Source: Nocardioides alkalitolerans DSM 16699 (GTDB lineage: Bacteria; Actinomycetota; Actinomycetes; Propionibacteriales; Nocardioidaceae). From it: DNA of 64,000 nucleotides. A model generated the notes under the pieces. It was not told where the DNA came from. It saw only the letters and a list, made by a program, of their open reading frames with translations, and did not search any database. The stretch is taken from assembly GCF_000426525.1 (NCBI RefSeq), contig NZ_KE384533.1:1-64000 (forward strand), written 5' to 3'. Positions 16,769 through 25,270 of the stretch are shown piece by piece (positions within the stretch are counted from its first letter, which is position 1; every line of letters starts with the position of its first letter). Position numbers and translations under genes: made by a program.

Positions 16769-19230
16769 GGCCCGTAGGCGGCGATCCGGATCTTGTAGAG
16801 CCCGTGCGCCTCGGCCTGGGCGTGCGCCCGCTCCCACGACGCCGACGGGATCCTCACCGTGCTCGCCCGGCGCTGCGCGAGGTAGCGCGCGTCGGCCGCG
16901 GCCAGGGTGGCGGCCCGGTCGTCGAGCGAGGCGTCGTACGCCGCCAGGTTGGCGGCCGCGATGCGCTCGGCGGACGACGCGGCGTACTCCTCGGCGCAGG
17001 TGCGCGCTTCCGCCTCGGTGGGCCGGGTGCAGCTGCGGGTGGCGTACGCGCCGGCGGTGACCGTACGGCGCCACTGGTCGCGGCGGGTGGCCGAATCGGA
17101 CGCGGTCACGTAGACGTTGCCGGTGCCGAAGGCGGTCCAGGTGCGGCCCTTGGCGCGGGCCGTGACCTCCTTCTGGAACGACGTGCGCAGGACCGTCGCC
17201 GTACCCGTGCCGGTGCCCGTGCCCGAGACGATGCCGGAGACGCTCGCCGCGCTCCCCGTGGTCACCGTGACCGGCTCGCCCGGCTCCTCTGGCGCAGGGT
17301 CACCGACGGTGAAGGTGTCGATCACCTTCGGGGCCACGTCGGGGGTGCGCAGGTCGAACGAGTACGTCGTGATCGCCCCCGTGCCGGTGTTGAACTTCGT
17401 GAACACGGCCAGGTTGTTGTCCTGCACGAACGGCAGCGGCGTGCCCTCGGCGTTCGCGTAGGGCGCCACGTTCGGCACGATCGGCTCGAGGCCGCCCGGG
17501 TTGTCCTGCGCCCAGTAGTTCTCGGCGTTCCACGGGGCCGGCGGCACGGGACGCGAGCGCCCGCTCAGCGGGTGGTAGGCGCCGTACGAGTTGCCGGTGT
17601 TCGAGGTCTCGAGGAAGTTCGTGACGCCGTTGTCGGCGACGAAGCGGTTCCAGAGGTGGCTGTGGCCGTTGTGCACCAGGTCGACGCCGGCGTCCTCGAG
17701 GAGCGGCTGCAGGTCGTAGAGCAGCTCGTTCTCGGTGGCCGGGTAGTCGTAGCGCACGCCGACGAGGTTGCCCGCGTCGTCGCGCTCCTCGATGCGCTCG
17801 GGGTCGGCGAACTGCGGCATCACGTTGTCGCCGAGGCCCTGCGGACCCTCGTGCAGCATCACGACCTGGTAGCGCGCGTTCGCGAACTCGTCGCTGGCCA
17901 GCTCGTCCTGCAGCCAGGCGTACTGGTCGCTCGAGGAGTCGATCGCCTCGAAGATGTGCTCGCCGTACCCCTGGGCCAGCGGCGTCTCCAGCGTGGTGCG
18001 CGCCTCCTGGTAGCGGCTGCTGCCGGTGCGGGCCGCCGGGTCCGGCGTCGCGGTCGTGCCGCGCCAGATGCGGGTCGAGTAGAGCGACACCAGGCGCACG
18101 TCGCCGACCGTCGTCGCGTAGTAGGTCTCGCCGCCGGGCGAGCCGTCGGGCAGCGAGAAGACCTCCTCGTACGTCGCGGTCGAGAAGGAGTTGTCGACGA
18201 TCCACTGCTCGCGCACCGCCGGGTCGCCGGACGGGTTCACGTCGGCGGCCACCGCGTCGTACGCCGTCTCGGCCACCTCACGGGGCACGGGGGCGTTGAA
18301 GGAGCCGCCCAGCGTCGTGGCGCCCGCGCGGCGGCCCTGGACCTCGTGGTTGCCCACGGCCGGGTAGAGCGGGGCGTTCTGGATGATCTCGCCGCCGACG
18401 TACTCCACGCCGCCCGTCGAGACCCGGCCGCCGTTGCCCTGCAGCACCGGGAAGAAGCCCGAACCGCGGGTGTCGTCGAACCACTCCGAGGCGCGGTCCG
18501 GGATGTTGACGAGGTCGCCCGCGAGGAAGACGGCGTCGATGTCGCCGATCGTCGCGGCGGCCTGCTGGAGGTTCGCGGGGGTGTTCACCATCGCCTGGTG
18601 GTCGCTGGTGAGCAGGATGTCGAGGTCGTCGCCGGCCTGGGCCGCGGGCTTCACGGTGAAGGTGCCGGAGCCCGCGAGCGCCTCGCCGTCGAGGCTGACG
18701 ACGCGGTACGGCGCCTCGGTGCCCGGCGCGAGGCCCGACACGACGGCCTCGTGACGCCACACGTCGCGGTCGACGATGCCGGCCTCCTGCGCGGGCTTCA
18801 CGTCGGCCGGGATGTTGGACTGGTAGTCCTCCCCCACCTGCGACAGCTGCGTGGTCTCGGGGGTGAAGCGGGTGACGCCCGGGAACGACGTACCGGCCGC
18901 GGCCGCCGCGAGCTGCTCGGCGCTCAGGTCGGCGACGCCCGCCCCGGTGAGCACCGCGTGGCGCGAGCCCGCGAACTCGGTGAACCAGACGACGGACGCG
19001 CCGTCGGCCGTGGGCGCCTGGAGGAACGGGTCCGTCAGGAGCTCGGCCTCACCGACGGGGTCGGACGAGGCGGCCGCTGCGGGTGCGGCTGCGGTGAGCG
19101 CCTGGGCGGTGAGCGAGGGCGACGTGGTCGCGGCGGTCGCGACGCTGGGCAGGACCGCGAGCGCGGCCCCGCTCACGGCGAAGCAGCTGGCGACGGCGAC
19201 GAGACGCCGCCGCGCGCGGGGGTGGGTCAT
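16765..19230 (-). CDS. Secreted purple-acid-phosphatase-like metallophosphoesterase
   Basis: An 821-residue exported protein with a Sec-type signal (first 34 or so residues, ending ATAATT). An N-terminal fibronectin/Ig-like domain precedes a calcineurin-type phosphoesterase domain at about 200-580. Metal ligands are visible as TSDHQ, LAGDLVN, AVGNHE and HNGHSHLWNR. It should hydrolyse phosphate esters outside the cell, perhaps for phosphate scavenging. A Gly/Thr stretch then leads into a C-terminal region of about 190 residues with many charged helical residues and no known match (ending HGLYKIRIAAYGP). Start is ATG 19228-19230 with AAAGG upstream. A 505-bp gap lies before it. Confidence 0.87.
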   Translation of the reverse strand: MTHPRARRRLVAVASCFAVSGAALAVLPSVATAATTSPSLTAQALTAAAPAAAASSDPVGEAELLTDPFLQAPTADGASVVWFTEFAGSRHAVLTGAGVADLSAEQLAAAAAGTSFPGVTRFTPETTQLSQVGEDYQSNIPADVKPAQEAGIVDRDVWRHEAVVSGLAPGTEAPYRVVSLDGEALAGSGTFTVKPAAQAGDDLDILLTSDHQAMVNTPANLQQAAATIGDIDAVFLAGDLVNIPDRASEWFDDTRGSGFFPVLQGNGGRVSTGGVEYVGGEIIQNAPLYPAVGNHEVQGRRAGATTLGGSFNAPVPREVAETAYDAVAADVNPSGDPAVREQWIVDNSFSTATYEEVFSLPDGSPGGETYYATTVGDVRLVSLYSTRIWRGTTATPDPAARTGSSRYQEARTTLETPLAQGYGEHIFEAIDSSSDQYAWLQDELASDEFANARYQVVMLHEGPQGLGDNVMPQFADPERIEERDDAGNLVGVRYDYPATENELLYDLQPLLEDAGVDLVHNGHSHLWNRFVADNGVTNFLETSNTGNSYGAYHPLSGRSRPVPPAPWNAENYWAQDNPGGLEPIVPNVAPYANAEGTPLPFVQDNNLAVFTKFNTGTGAITTYSFDLRTPDVAPKVIDTFTVGDPAPEEPGEPVTVTTGSAASVSGIVSGTGTGTGTATVLRTSFQKEVTARAKGRTWTAFGTGNVYVTASDSATRRDQWRRTVTAGAYATRSCTRPTEAEARTCAEEYAASSAERIAAANLAAYDASLDDRAATLAAADARYLAQRRASTVRIPSASWERAHAQAEAHGLYKIRIAAYGP

Positions 19231-19426
19231 CAGGGTGCCTTTCGACGGCATCGGGAGCGGTGCGGGTGCGGTGGGCCGGCGTCGGTGGGACGGCCCTCGC
19301 GCCCTGACGCTGTCGTCGGCAGGTGGAGGTGGGATGAACGGCGGGAGCCCGGTCCCCGACGAGCGTGACAAGGGAGGGTCCGCGGGGCGTGGAGTGGGTC
19401 ACGGGCATGGGGGGAGGTACGCATGT

Positions 19427-19453
19427 GGGGGTGCGGGGTGCGGGCGGGGGGGG
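19427..19453 (+). other. Guanine-run segment with G-quadruplex potential
   Basis: Four G-runs of 5, 4, 3 and 8 bases separated by loops of 3, 3 and 1 nt (TGC, TGC, C) on the plus strand. It fits the G3+N1-7 rule well. Confidence 0.6.
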
Positions 19454-19468
19454 TGAGTGCGCTCGGTC

Positions 19469-19507
19469 GCGGTGTGAGCGCCCCATCCGCCCTGTCGCTG
19501 ACACCGC
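19469..19507 (+). repeat. Family A palindromic element, copy A2
   Basis: Arms GCGGTGT (19469-19475) and ACACCGC (19501-19507). Beyond one mismatch the stem can continue with AGCG pairing to CGCT, giving 11 base pairs around a 15-nt loop. First of three copies at exact 61-bp steps. Confidence 0.85.
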
Positions 19508-19529
19508 AACCGGGTGGGTGCGCTCGGTC

Positions 19530-19568
19530 GCGGTGTGGGCGCCCCATCCGCCCTGTCGCTGACACCGC
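19530..19568 (+). repeat. Family A palindromic element, copy A3
   Basis: Same 39-nt element with arms GCGGTGT and ACACCGC, 61 bp after A2; differs from A2 by one base in the 5' half. The 22-nt spacers carry CTCGGTC-type sequence. Confidence 0.85.
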
Positions 19569-19590
19569 AACCGGTCGTGGTGCCCGCGTC

Positions 19591-19629
19591 GCGGTGTGGG
19601 CGCCCCATCCGCCCTGTCGCTGACACCGC
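19591..19629 (+). repeat. Family A palindromic element, copy A4
   Basis: Same 39-nt element, 61 bp after A3 and identical to it across the 39 nt. Confidence 0.85.
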
Positions 19630-19681
19630 AACCGGTCGTGGTGCCTCGCTCCGTGTGACCCTCAGGCCCCACGCACGCAGA

Positions 19682-19711
19682 AACGGCCCGCACCGATCGG
19701 TGCGGGCCGTT
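19682..19711 (-). terminator. clpC terminator
   Basis: A perfect 30-nt palindrome with arms AACGGCCCGCACCGA and TCGGTGCGGGCCGTT, 25 bp past the clpC stop. On the minus strand it is followed by TTTCTG, a short T-run. Confidence 0.8.
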
Positions 19712-19735
19712 CCGTGGTCGTGCGGGGCTAGCTGA

Positions 19736-22318
19736 TCACTCGGTCTCGTCGGCCTTCTTGATGTCGACGGGGCCGTCCGGGTCCTCCGGGATGACCTCAC
19801 CCTTCGTCATCTCGATGCCGGCCGCCTCGAAGGGCGGGAGGTCCGGGACCTCGCCGACCTTCTGGCCGTGGAACGTGAAGGTCGCGGTCGGACCCTCGCC
19901 CTCCACGTCGACCAGCACGATCTGACCGGGACCGATCTCGCCGAAGAGCATCTTCTCGGCCATGACGTCCTCGACCTCGCGCTGGATCGTGCGGCGCAGC
20001 GGTCGCGCACCCAGGACCGGGTCGAACCCGCGCTTGGCGAGCAGGTCCTTCGCGTTCTGGGTGAGCTCGAGGGACATGTCGCGGTCCTTCAGACGCAGCT
20101 CGACCGAGGCGATCATGTTGTCGACCATCGAGACGATCTGCTTCTCGTTGAGCGGCGGGAACACGATGATCTCGTCGACACGGTTGAGGAACTCGGGACG
20201 GAAGTGCTGCTTCAGCTCCTCCGACACCTTGTTCTTCATGCGGTCGTAGGAACCGGCCGCGTCGCCCGACTGGGCGAAACCGAGGTTGACGCCCTTCGCG
20301 ATGTCTCGCGTGCCGAGGTTGGTCGTCATGATGATGACCGTGTTCTTGAAGTCGACGATCCGACCCTGGGAATCGGTCAGGCGGCCTTCCTCGAGAATCT
20401 GCAGCAGCGAGTTGAAGATATCCGGGTGCGCCTTCTCGACCTCGTCGAAGAGCACCACGGAGAACGGCTTGCGCCGCACCTTCTCCGTCAGCTGGCCACC
20501 CTCTTCGTAACCGACGTAGCCGGGGGGCGAACCGAAGAGACGCGACACCGTGTGCTTCTCGCCGAACTCGCTCATGTCGAGCTGGATCAGCGAGTCCTCG
20601 TCACCGAAGAGGAACTCGGCGAGCGTCTTCGACAGCCACGTCTTACCGACACCGGACGGACCGGCGAAGATGAACGAGCCACCGGGACGCTTCGGGTCCT
20701 TGAGGCCGGCACGCGTACGGCGGATCGCCCGCGAGAGCGCCTTGACGGCCTCGTCCTGGCCGATGACGCGCTTGTGGAGCTCGTCCTCCATCTTGAGCAG
20801 ACGGGTGGACTCCTCCTCCGAGAGCTTCACGATCGGGATGCCCGTCGCGACGGCGAGCACCTCGGCGATGAGCTCCTCGTCGACCTCGGCCACGACGTCC
20901 ATGTCGCCGGAGCGCCACTGCTTCTCGCGGTCGGCCTTCTTGAGGATGAGCTGCTTCTCCTCGTCACGCAGGGACGCAGCGGCCTCGAAGTCCTGGCCGT
21001 CGATGGCCGCCTCCTTGCGGACGCGCACCTCGGCGATCTTCTCGTCGTACTCCTTGAGGTCGGCCGGTGCCGTCATGCGACGGATGCGCAGGCGCGAGCC
21101 CGCCTCGTCGATGAGGTCGATGGCCTTGTCGGGGAGGAAGCGGTCGGAGATGTAGCGGTCGGCCAGCGTCGCCGCCGAGACCAGGGCCTCGTCGGTGATG
21201 GTGACGCGGTGGTGCGCCTCGTAGCGGTCACGCAGGCCCTTGAGCATCAGGATCGTGTTGGCGATCGAGGGCTCGGCGACCTGGATGGGCTGGAAGCGGC
21301 GCTCGAGGGCGGCGTCCTTCTCGAGGTACTTGCGGTACTCGTCGAGGGTGGTCGCACCGATCGTCTGCAGCTCGCCCCGGGCCAGCATCGGCTTCAGGAT
21401 GCTGGCGGCGTCGATCGCGCCCTCGGCCGCACCGGCACCGACGAGGGTGTGGATCTCGTCGATGAACAGCACGATGTCGCCGCGGGTGCGGATCTCCTTG
21501 AGCACCTTCTTCAGGCGCTCCTCGAAGTCACCGCGGTAGCGCGAGCCGGCCACGAGCGCGCCGAGGTCGAGCGTGTAGATGTGCTTGTCCTTCAGCGTCT
21601 CGGGCACGTTGCCCTTGACGATGTCCTGCGCCAGGCCCTCGACGACGGTCGTCTTGCCGACGCCCGGCTCGCCGATGAGCACCGGGTTGTTCTTCGTGCG
21701 CCGCGAGAGGATCTGCATGACCCGCTCGATCTCGGACTCGCGCCCGATGACCGGGTCGAGCTTCCCCTCGCGCGCCGCCTGCGTCAGGTTGCGACCGAAC
21801 TGGTCGAGCACCAGGGACGACGACGGGGCCTCGCTGCTGCTGCCACCGGTGGAGGCGGCCGCGCCGGCGCTCTCCTTGCCCTGGAAGCCGCTGAGCAGCT
21901 GGATGACCTGCTGCCGCACGCGGTTGAGGTCGGCGCCGAGCTTCTGCAGCACCTGGGCGGCGACGCCCTCGCCCTCACGGATGAGGCCGAGGAGGATGTG
22001 CTCCGTGCCGATGTAGGAGTGGCCCAGCTGCAGCGCCTCGCGCAGCGAGAGCTCCAGCACCTTCTTGGCACGGGGGGTGAAGGGGATGTGGCCGCTGGGC
22101 GCCTGCTGGCCCTGGCCGATGATCTCCTCGACCTGGGCGCGGACGGCCTCGAGCGAGATGTCGAGGCTCTCCAGAGCCTTGGCCGCGACACCCTCACCCT
22201 CGTGGATGAGGCCGAGCAGGATGTGCTCGGTCCCGATGTAGTTGTGGGAGAGCATGCGGGCCTCTTCCTGGGCCAGCACGACCACCCGGCGGGCTCGGTC
22301 AGTGAACCGCTCGAACAT
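19736..22318 (-). CDS. clpC: ATP-dependent Clp protease ATP-binding subunit ClpC
   Basis: An 860-residue Hsp100 unfoldase that feeds proteins to ClpP. An N-terminal Clp-N double repeat (residues 1-150, two copies of [12 protein letters not shown]) precedes AAA1 with Walker A GEPGVGKT and Walker B VLFIDEIH, a middle UVR-type coiled segment (about 440-500), and AAA2 with GPSGVGKT and [13 protein letters not shown]. Length and order are normal for actinobacterial ClpC1. ATG at 22316-22318 with GAGG upstream. The promoter region contains a SigR-like motif and a stable 5'-leader hairpin. lsr2 lies upstream on the same strand but 305 bp away. Confidence 0.97.
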   Translation of the reverse strand: MFERFTDRARRVVVLAQEEARMLSHNYIGTEHILLGLIHEGEGVAAKALESLDISLEAVRAQVEEIIGQGQQAPSGHIPFTPRAKKVLELSLREALQLGHSYIGTEHILLGLIREGEGVAAQVLQKLGADLNRVRQQVIQLLSGFQGKESAGAAASTGGSSSEAPSSSLVLDQFGRNLTQAAREGKLDPVIGRESEIERVMQILSRRTKNNPVLIGEPGVGKTTVVEGLAQDIVKGNVPETLKDKHIYTLDLGALVAGSRYRGDFEERLKKVLKEIRTRGDIVLFIDEIHTLVGAGAAEGAIDAASILKPMLARGELQTIGATTLDEYRKYLEKDAALERRFQPIQVAEPSIANTILMLKGLRDRYEAHHRVTITDEALVSAATLADRYISDRFLPDKAIDLIDEAGSRLRIRRMTAPADLKEYDEKIAEVRVRKEAAIDGQDFEAAASLRDEEKQLILKKADREKQWRSGDMDVVAEVDEELIAEVLAVATGIPIVKLSEEESTRLLKMEDELHKRVIGQDEAVKALSRAIRRTRAGLKDPKRPGGSFIFAGPSGVGKTWLSKTLAEFLFGDEDSLIQLDMSEFGEKHTVSRLFGSPPGYVGYEEGGQLTEKVRRKPFSVVLFDEVEKAHPDIFNSLLQILEEGRLTDSQGRIVDFKNTVIIMTTNLGTRDIAKGVNLGFAQSGDAAGSYDRMKNKVSEELKQHFRPEFLNRVDEIIVFPPLNEKQIVSMVDNMIASVELRLKDRDMSLELTQNAKDLLAKRGFDPVLGARPLRRTIQREVEDVMAEKMLFGEIGPGQIVLVDVEGEGPTATFTFHGQKVGEVPDLPPFEAAGIEMTKGEVIPEDPDGPVDIKKADETE

Positions 22319-22623
22319 GTGCGCCTCGATCCTTCTCAAGTCGCGATGCCGAAGGCATCGCGGGCTGGGCCGGGCGACCTCGGAAAGTCGCTCGTACACC
22401 GGAGATCAACTCGTCGACCAGCCTACGTGTTCCTCCACAGCACCGGTCATGGGTCCGCTGACAGCGAACAGACCCGTACGGCGGCCGCCACGGCGTCGTA
22501 CCGGTCGGGCGACCGACACCGCCACCGGCGAGAAGCACGAGGGGCCGCGGTGCGCCCCGTGGTCGTCGACCATCGGAGGCACCGCGACCCCTCGGAGCAG
22601 GTCGGGCCTGCGTCAGTGCTGCG
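22319..22623 (-). promoter_or_regulatory. clpC upstream region: SigR-like promoter and 5'-leader hairpin
   Basis: On the minus strand GGAAC (22429-22433), an 18-nt spacer and GTT (22408-22410) match the GGAAT-N18-GTT pattern of SigR/SigH-type sigma factors; clpC belongs to the SigR regulon in Streptomyces. Between it and the start codon, arms CGCGATGC and GCATCGCG (22342-22362) close on a C(UUCG)G loop in the RNA, an unusually stable hairpin about 24 bases before the ATG. The rest, up to the lsr2 stop, has no credible gene. Confidence 0.5.
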
Positions 22624-22968
22624 TCAGTGCGCGGACTCGTACGCCTCGCGCACCTCGGCCGACACGCGGCCGCGGTCCGGGACGTCCCAGCCGTTCTCGC
22701 GCGCCCAGTCACGGATCTCCTTGGCGCTGGGCCCGTCGCTGGCGGCGCTGCTGGCGCTGCTGCCGCCCGACGTACGGCGCGCGCGGCGCTGGCCGCCGGC
22801 CTTGCGGGCGTGCCCGACGTACGGCGAGAGCGCCTCGCGCAGCGCGGCCCCGTGCTCGTCGTTCAGGTCGATCTCGTAGGTCACCCCGTCGAGGCCGAAC
22901 GTGATCGTCTCGGTGGCCTCGGAGCCGTCGATGTCGTCGACGAGCACGATGTGCACTTTCTGCGCCAT
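22624..22968 (-). CDS. lsr2: Lsr2 nucleoid-associated protein
   Basis: A 114-residue xenogeneic silencer, functional equivalent of H-NS. The N-terminal dimerisation part (MAQKVHIVLVDDIDGSEATETITFGLDG) leads to the C-terminal DNA-binding domain (SAKEIRDWARENGWDVPDRGRVSAEV). That domain carries the R-G-R hook that enters the minor groove of AT-rich DNA. Start ATG 22966-22968 with AAAGGGA upstream. Adjacent to clpC as in mycobacteria. Its likely targets in this window are the lower-GC glycan genes at the left edge, which is inference. Confidence 0.95.
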   Translation of the reverse strand: MAQKVHIVLVDDIDGSEATETITFGLDGVTYEIDLNDEHGAALREALSPYVGHARKAGGQRRARRTSGGSSASSAASDGPSAKEIRDWARENGWDVPDRGRVSAEVREAYESAH

Positions 22969-23031
22969 GTCATTCCCTTTCGAGCATTTCGCGGCCCCTC
23001 GGACGGCATTCCCGTCCACGCGTCGGAAGAA

Positions 23032-23061
23032 AAAGTAGCAGCGCGAATACCCACCTCACAA
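23032..23061 (-). promoter_or_regulatory. Putative lsr2 promoter
   Basis: On the minus strand TTGTGA (23056-23061), an 18-bp spacer and TACTTT (23032-23037) form a vegetative-type promoter about 65 bp before the lsr2 start codon. The region is AT-richer than its surroundings, so Lsr2 itself might bind here. Confidence 0.5.
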
Positions 23062-23211
23062 TCGACAGGACGAAAGCGATGATTCACGTCGGTGAATTCG
23101 ATGCGTGGCGATACTGGTGAATCGTCATGACACCCAGCCGGTGCGCGACAAAAGGGTGAGTGCGGATGATCGCGAATTCGCCGGAATCGGGGCGCCGGGA
23201 GGGCTGGGCCA

Positions 23212-23256
23212 TTCGCGGTAGGTCGCACCCGTGCGATGGGTATCCCCTACCGCGAA
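23212..23256. repeat. Family B palindromic element, copy B1
   Basis: A 45-nt element. Outer arms TTCGCGGTAGG and CCTACCGCGAA pair over 11 bases, with an inner ACCC/GGGT pairing. Seventy-two bases before B2. Confidence 0.85.
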
Positions 23257-23283
23257 AGCCCGGGGGCAGCCGGTGATCGAGCA

Positions 23284-23328
23284 TTCGCGGTACGTCGTAC
23301 CCGTGCGACGGGTATCTCCTACCGCGAA
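23284..23328. repeat. Family B palindromic element, copy B2
   Basis: A 45-nt element with arms TTCGCGGTA and TACCGCGAA and a perfect inner stem ACCCGT-GCG-ACGGGT. Starts exactly 72 bp after B1. Confidence 0.85.
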
Positions 23329-23346
23329 TGATCGACGTTGCAGAAG

Positions 23347-23492
23347 TGCCGGCTCGGCGCAGACGCGACAGCTCGGCGCACACCCGACAACTCGGCGCAC
23401 ACCCGACAACTCGGCGCACACCCGACAACTCGGCGCACATCCGACAACTCGGCGCACACCCGACAACTCGGCGCAGACCCGACAGCTCGGCG
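23347..23492. repeat. 19-bp tandem repeat array downstream of coaX
   Basis: Six units of CGACAACTCGGCGCACACC begin at 23366, 23385, 23404, 23423, 23442 and 23461, with a degenerate unit before them and a partial unit after. Units differ by at most one or two bases. Each can form a small TCGG/CCGA hairpin. The array abuts the coaX stop codon (23493), so it is transcribed if coaX transcripts run on. Confidence 0.9.
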
Positions 23493-24329
23493 TCAGGCGT
23501 TGCGGCGGAACACCAGCTCGAGGCCGCGCAGGGTGAGCCACGGGTCGTGGAGCCCGATGCAGGCGCACTCGTCGCTGACGAGGCCCGCGAGGTAGCCGGT
23601 GGAGACGACGGTGAGGTCGTCGACCGTCACGCCGAGCTCGGCGGCGACGCGCGCGACGAGGCCCTCGACCTGGGCGAGCACGCCGAAGTAGAGGCCCGAC
23701 TGCAGCGCCTCGACGGTGTTCTTCGCGATCACCGAGCGGGGACGGCCCAGCTCGACGCGGCGCAGCTGGGCCCCCCGGCGTCCCAGGGCCTCCGCGGAGA
23801 TCTCGACGCCCGGGGCGATGAGGCCCCCGACGTACTGGCCCTTCGCGTTCACCACGTCGAGGGTGGTCGCCGTACCGAAGTCGACCACCACCACCGGTCG
23901 GCCCGGCTCGGCGTGGTGGGTGACGGCGGCGAGGGCGTTGACGATGCGGTCCGCGCCGACCTCGCGGGGGTTGTCCATCAGCACGGGCACGCCCGTCTTC
24001 ACGCCGGGCTCGACGATCACGCTCGGCACGTCCGCGAGGTGGCGGCGCAGCATCTCGCGCCACTCGTGCAGCACCGTCGGCACCGTCGAGGCGATGGCGA
24101 CGCCGGTGAGCGAGCGCAGTCCGTCCGGCAGCGACGCGGTCGAGCCGCCGCCGACGAGGGAGGAGAGGAGGGCGGCCCACTCGTCGGCGGTGCGGCGCTC
24201 GTCGGTCGCGACCCGCCAGTCGGCCAGCGGGGTGGCGCCGTCGAAGAGCCCGAGCACGGTGCGGGTGTTGCCGATGTCGACGCAGAGCAGGCGCGACCCG
24301 GCGGTCGGCGCCGGCAGGGGCACGCTCAC
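23493..24329 (-). CDS. coaX: Type III pantothenate kinase CoaX
   Basis: A 278-residue kinase for the first step of CoA synthesis from pantothenate. ASKHA-fold motifs are visible: phosphate loop CVDIGNTRTVLGLFDG near the N-terminus, PREVGADRIVNALAA, and VVVVDFGTATTLDVV. Type III enzymes escape CoA feedback and need a monovalent cation. Start is the GTG at 24327-24329, forming a GTGA overlap with the nadC stop; GTG six bases further is possible. It is the last gene of the CoA/NAD precursor operon. Confidence 0.95.
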   Translation of the reverse strand: MSVPLPAPTAGSRLLCVDIGNTRTVLGLFDGATPLADWRVATDERRTADEWAALLSSLVGGGSTASLPDGLRSLTGVAIASTVPTVLHEWREMLRRHLADVPSVIVEPGVKTGVPVLMDNPREVGADRIVNALAAVTHHAEPGRPVVVVDFGTATTLDVVNAKGQYVGGLIAPGVEISAEALGRRGAQLRRVELGRPRSVIAKNTVEALQSGLYFGVLAQVEGLVARVAAELGVTVDDLTVVSTGYLAGLVSDECACIGLHDPWLTLRGLELVFRRNA

Positions 24330-25270
24330 GGGAGGTCCCGCAGGTCCAGTCCGAGGTCGAACACCGTCACGGAGTGGGTGAGCGCGCCGACCGAGATGTA
24401 GTCGACGCCCGTCTCCGCGACCTCGCGGGCCCGGCCGATCGTGAGGCCCCCGGACGCCTCGAGCGTCGCCCGACCGGCGGTGATCGCCACCGCCTCCGTC
24501 ATCGTCGCGGCGCTCATGTTGTCGAGCAGCACCCAGCCGCACCCGGCGTCCAGCAGCAGCCGCAGCTCGTCGAGCGTCGTCACCTCGACGACGACGTGCA
24601 GGTCGGGGTACGCCGCGCGCACCGCCTCGTACGCCGGCACCACGCCGCCGGCGGCCACCACGTGGTTGTCCTTCACCATCGCCACGTCCGAGAGGCTGAA
24701 GCGGTGGTTGACGCCACCGCCGCAGCGCACGGCGTACTTCTGCAGCGCCCGCATGCCCGGCAGCGTCTTGCGGGTGTCGAGCACCTTCGCCCGCGTGCCC
24801 GCCAGCGCGTCGACCCACGCGGACGTGGCCGTCGCGACGCCCGAGAGGTGGCAGGCGTAGTTCAAGGCGACCCGCTCGGCCGTCAGCAGCCCGCGGGTCG
24901 GACCGGTCACGCTCATCACGGCGTCCCCCACCGCGACCCGCGTGCCGTCGGCGAGCCGGCCAGTCACCTCGACGTCGTCGCCGAGCACTGCCCGGAACGC
25001 CAGCTCCGCCAGGCCCAGGCCCGCCACGACGCCGGGCTCCCGGGCGCCGAAGTCGGCCGTGCCGCGCGCGTCGGGGCTGATCGTGGCGACGCTCGTGACG
25101 TCCTCGGTCGGCACGTCCTCGTGCAGGGCGGCGCAGACCGCGTCGTACGTCGCCCGCGGGTCGAGGCCCGCCGCGGCCAGCTCGTCGAGCAGCGGGGCGG
25201 GCAGCGCGTCGTACGACGTGAGCTCGAGGCCGGCGGGGGCCGAGGGGCGGGTGGGGGCCGGGGCGGTCAC
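24326..25270 (-). CDS. nadC: Nicotinate-nucleotide pyrophosphorylase (carboxylating) NadC
   Basis: A 314-residue quinolinate phosphoribosyltransferase, the third step of de novo NAD synthesis (quinolinate + PRPP to nicotinate mononucleotide, CO2 and PPi). Key segments: ALNYACHLSGVAT, the DTRKTLPGMR substrate-binding motif, GGGVNHRFSLSD, and the KDNH lysine motif, all in order. It has a slightly long Ala/Pro-rich N-terminus. GTG start overlaps the nadB stop, and the stop overlaps the coaX start, so the three are coupled. No nadA is in the window. Confidence 0.96.
   Translation of the reverse strand: MTAPAPTRPSAPAGLELTSYDALPAPLLDELAAAGLDPRATYDAVCAALHEDVPTEDVTSVATISPDARGTADFGAREPGVVAGLGLAELAFRAVLGDDVEVTGRLADGTRVAVGDAVMSVTGPTRGLLTAERVALNYACHLSGVATATSAWVDALAGTRAKVLDTRKTLPGMRALQKYAVRCGGGVNHRFSLSDVAMVKDNHVVAAGGVVPAYEAVRAAYPDLHVVVEVTTLDELRLLLDAGCGWVLLDNMSAATMTEAVAITAGRATLEASGGLTIGRAREVAETGVDYISVGALTHSVTVFDLGLDLRDLP

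Larger units (their letters stand above)
19231..19735. other. 505-bp intergenic region between clpC and the metallophosphoesterase gene
   Basis: Contains, from left to right, the upstream region of the metallophosphoesterase gene, a guanine-rich segment with quadruplex potential (19427-19453), three family A elements at 61-bp spacing, and the clpC terminator. No coding frame here has a ribosome-binding site or credible codon use. Confidence 0.7.
22969..23492. other. 524-bp intergenic region between lsr2 and coaX
   Basis: Holds the lsr2 promoter, an AT-richer stretch at about 23060-23180, the family B dimer and a 19-bp tandem array. No credible gene is visible. In mycobacteria lysS lies between coaX and lsr2; it is absent here. 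Confidence 0.7.

Noticed and set aside
19230..19693. Small open frames across the family A triplet
   Set aside because: They arise from the 61-bp repeat itself (repeating SVTDRADGAPTPR-like peptide), have no ribosome-binding site and run on several frames.
19868..22879. Very long open frame (about 1000 codons) opposite clpC
   Set aside because: It mirrors the third-position GC of clpC, runs through lsr2 as well, and has low-complexity Arg/Leu/Val/Asp content and no motif. It is an antisense shadow.
23347..23492. CRISPR array
   Set aside because: The 19-bp units are contiguous, with no unique spacers, and no cas genes are present.
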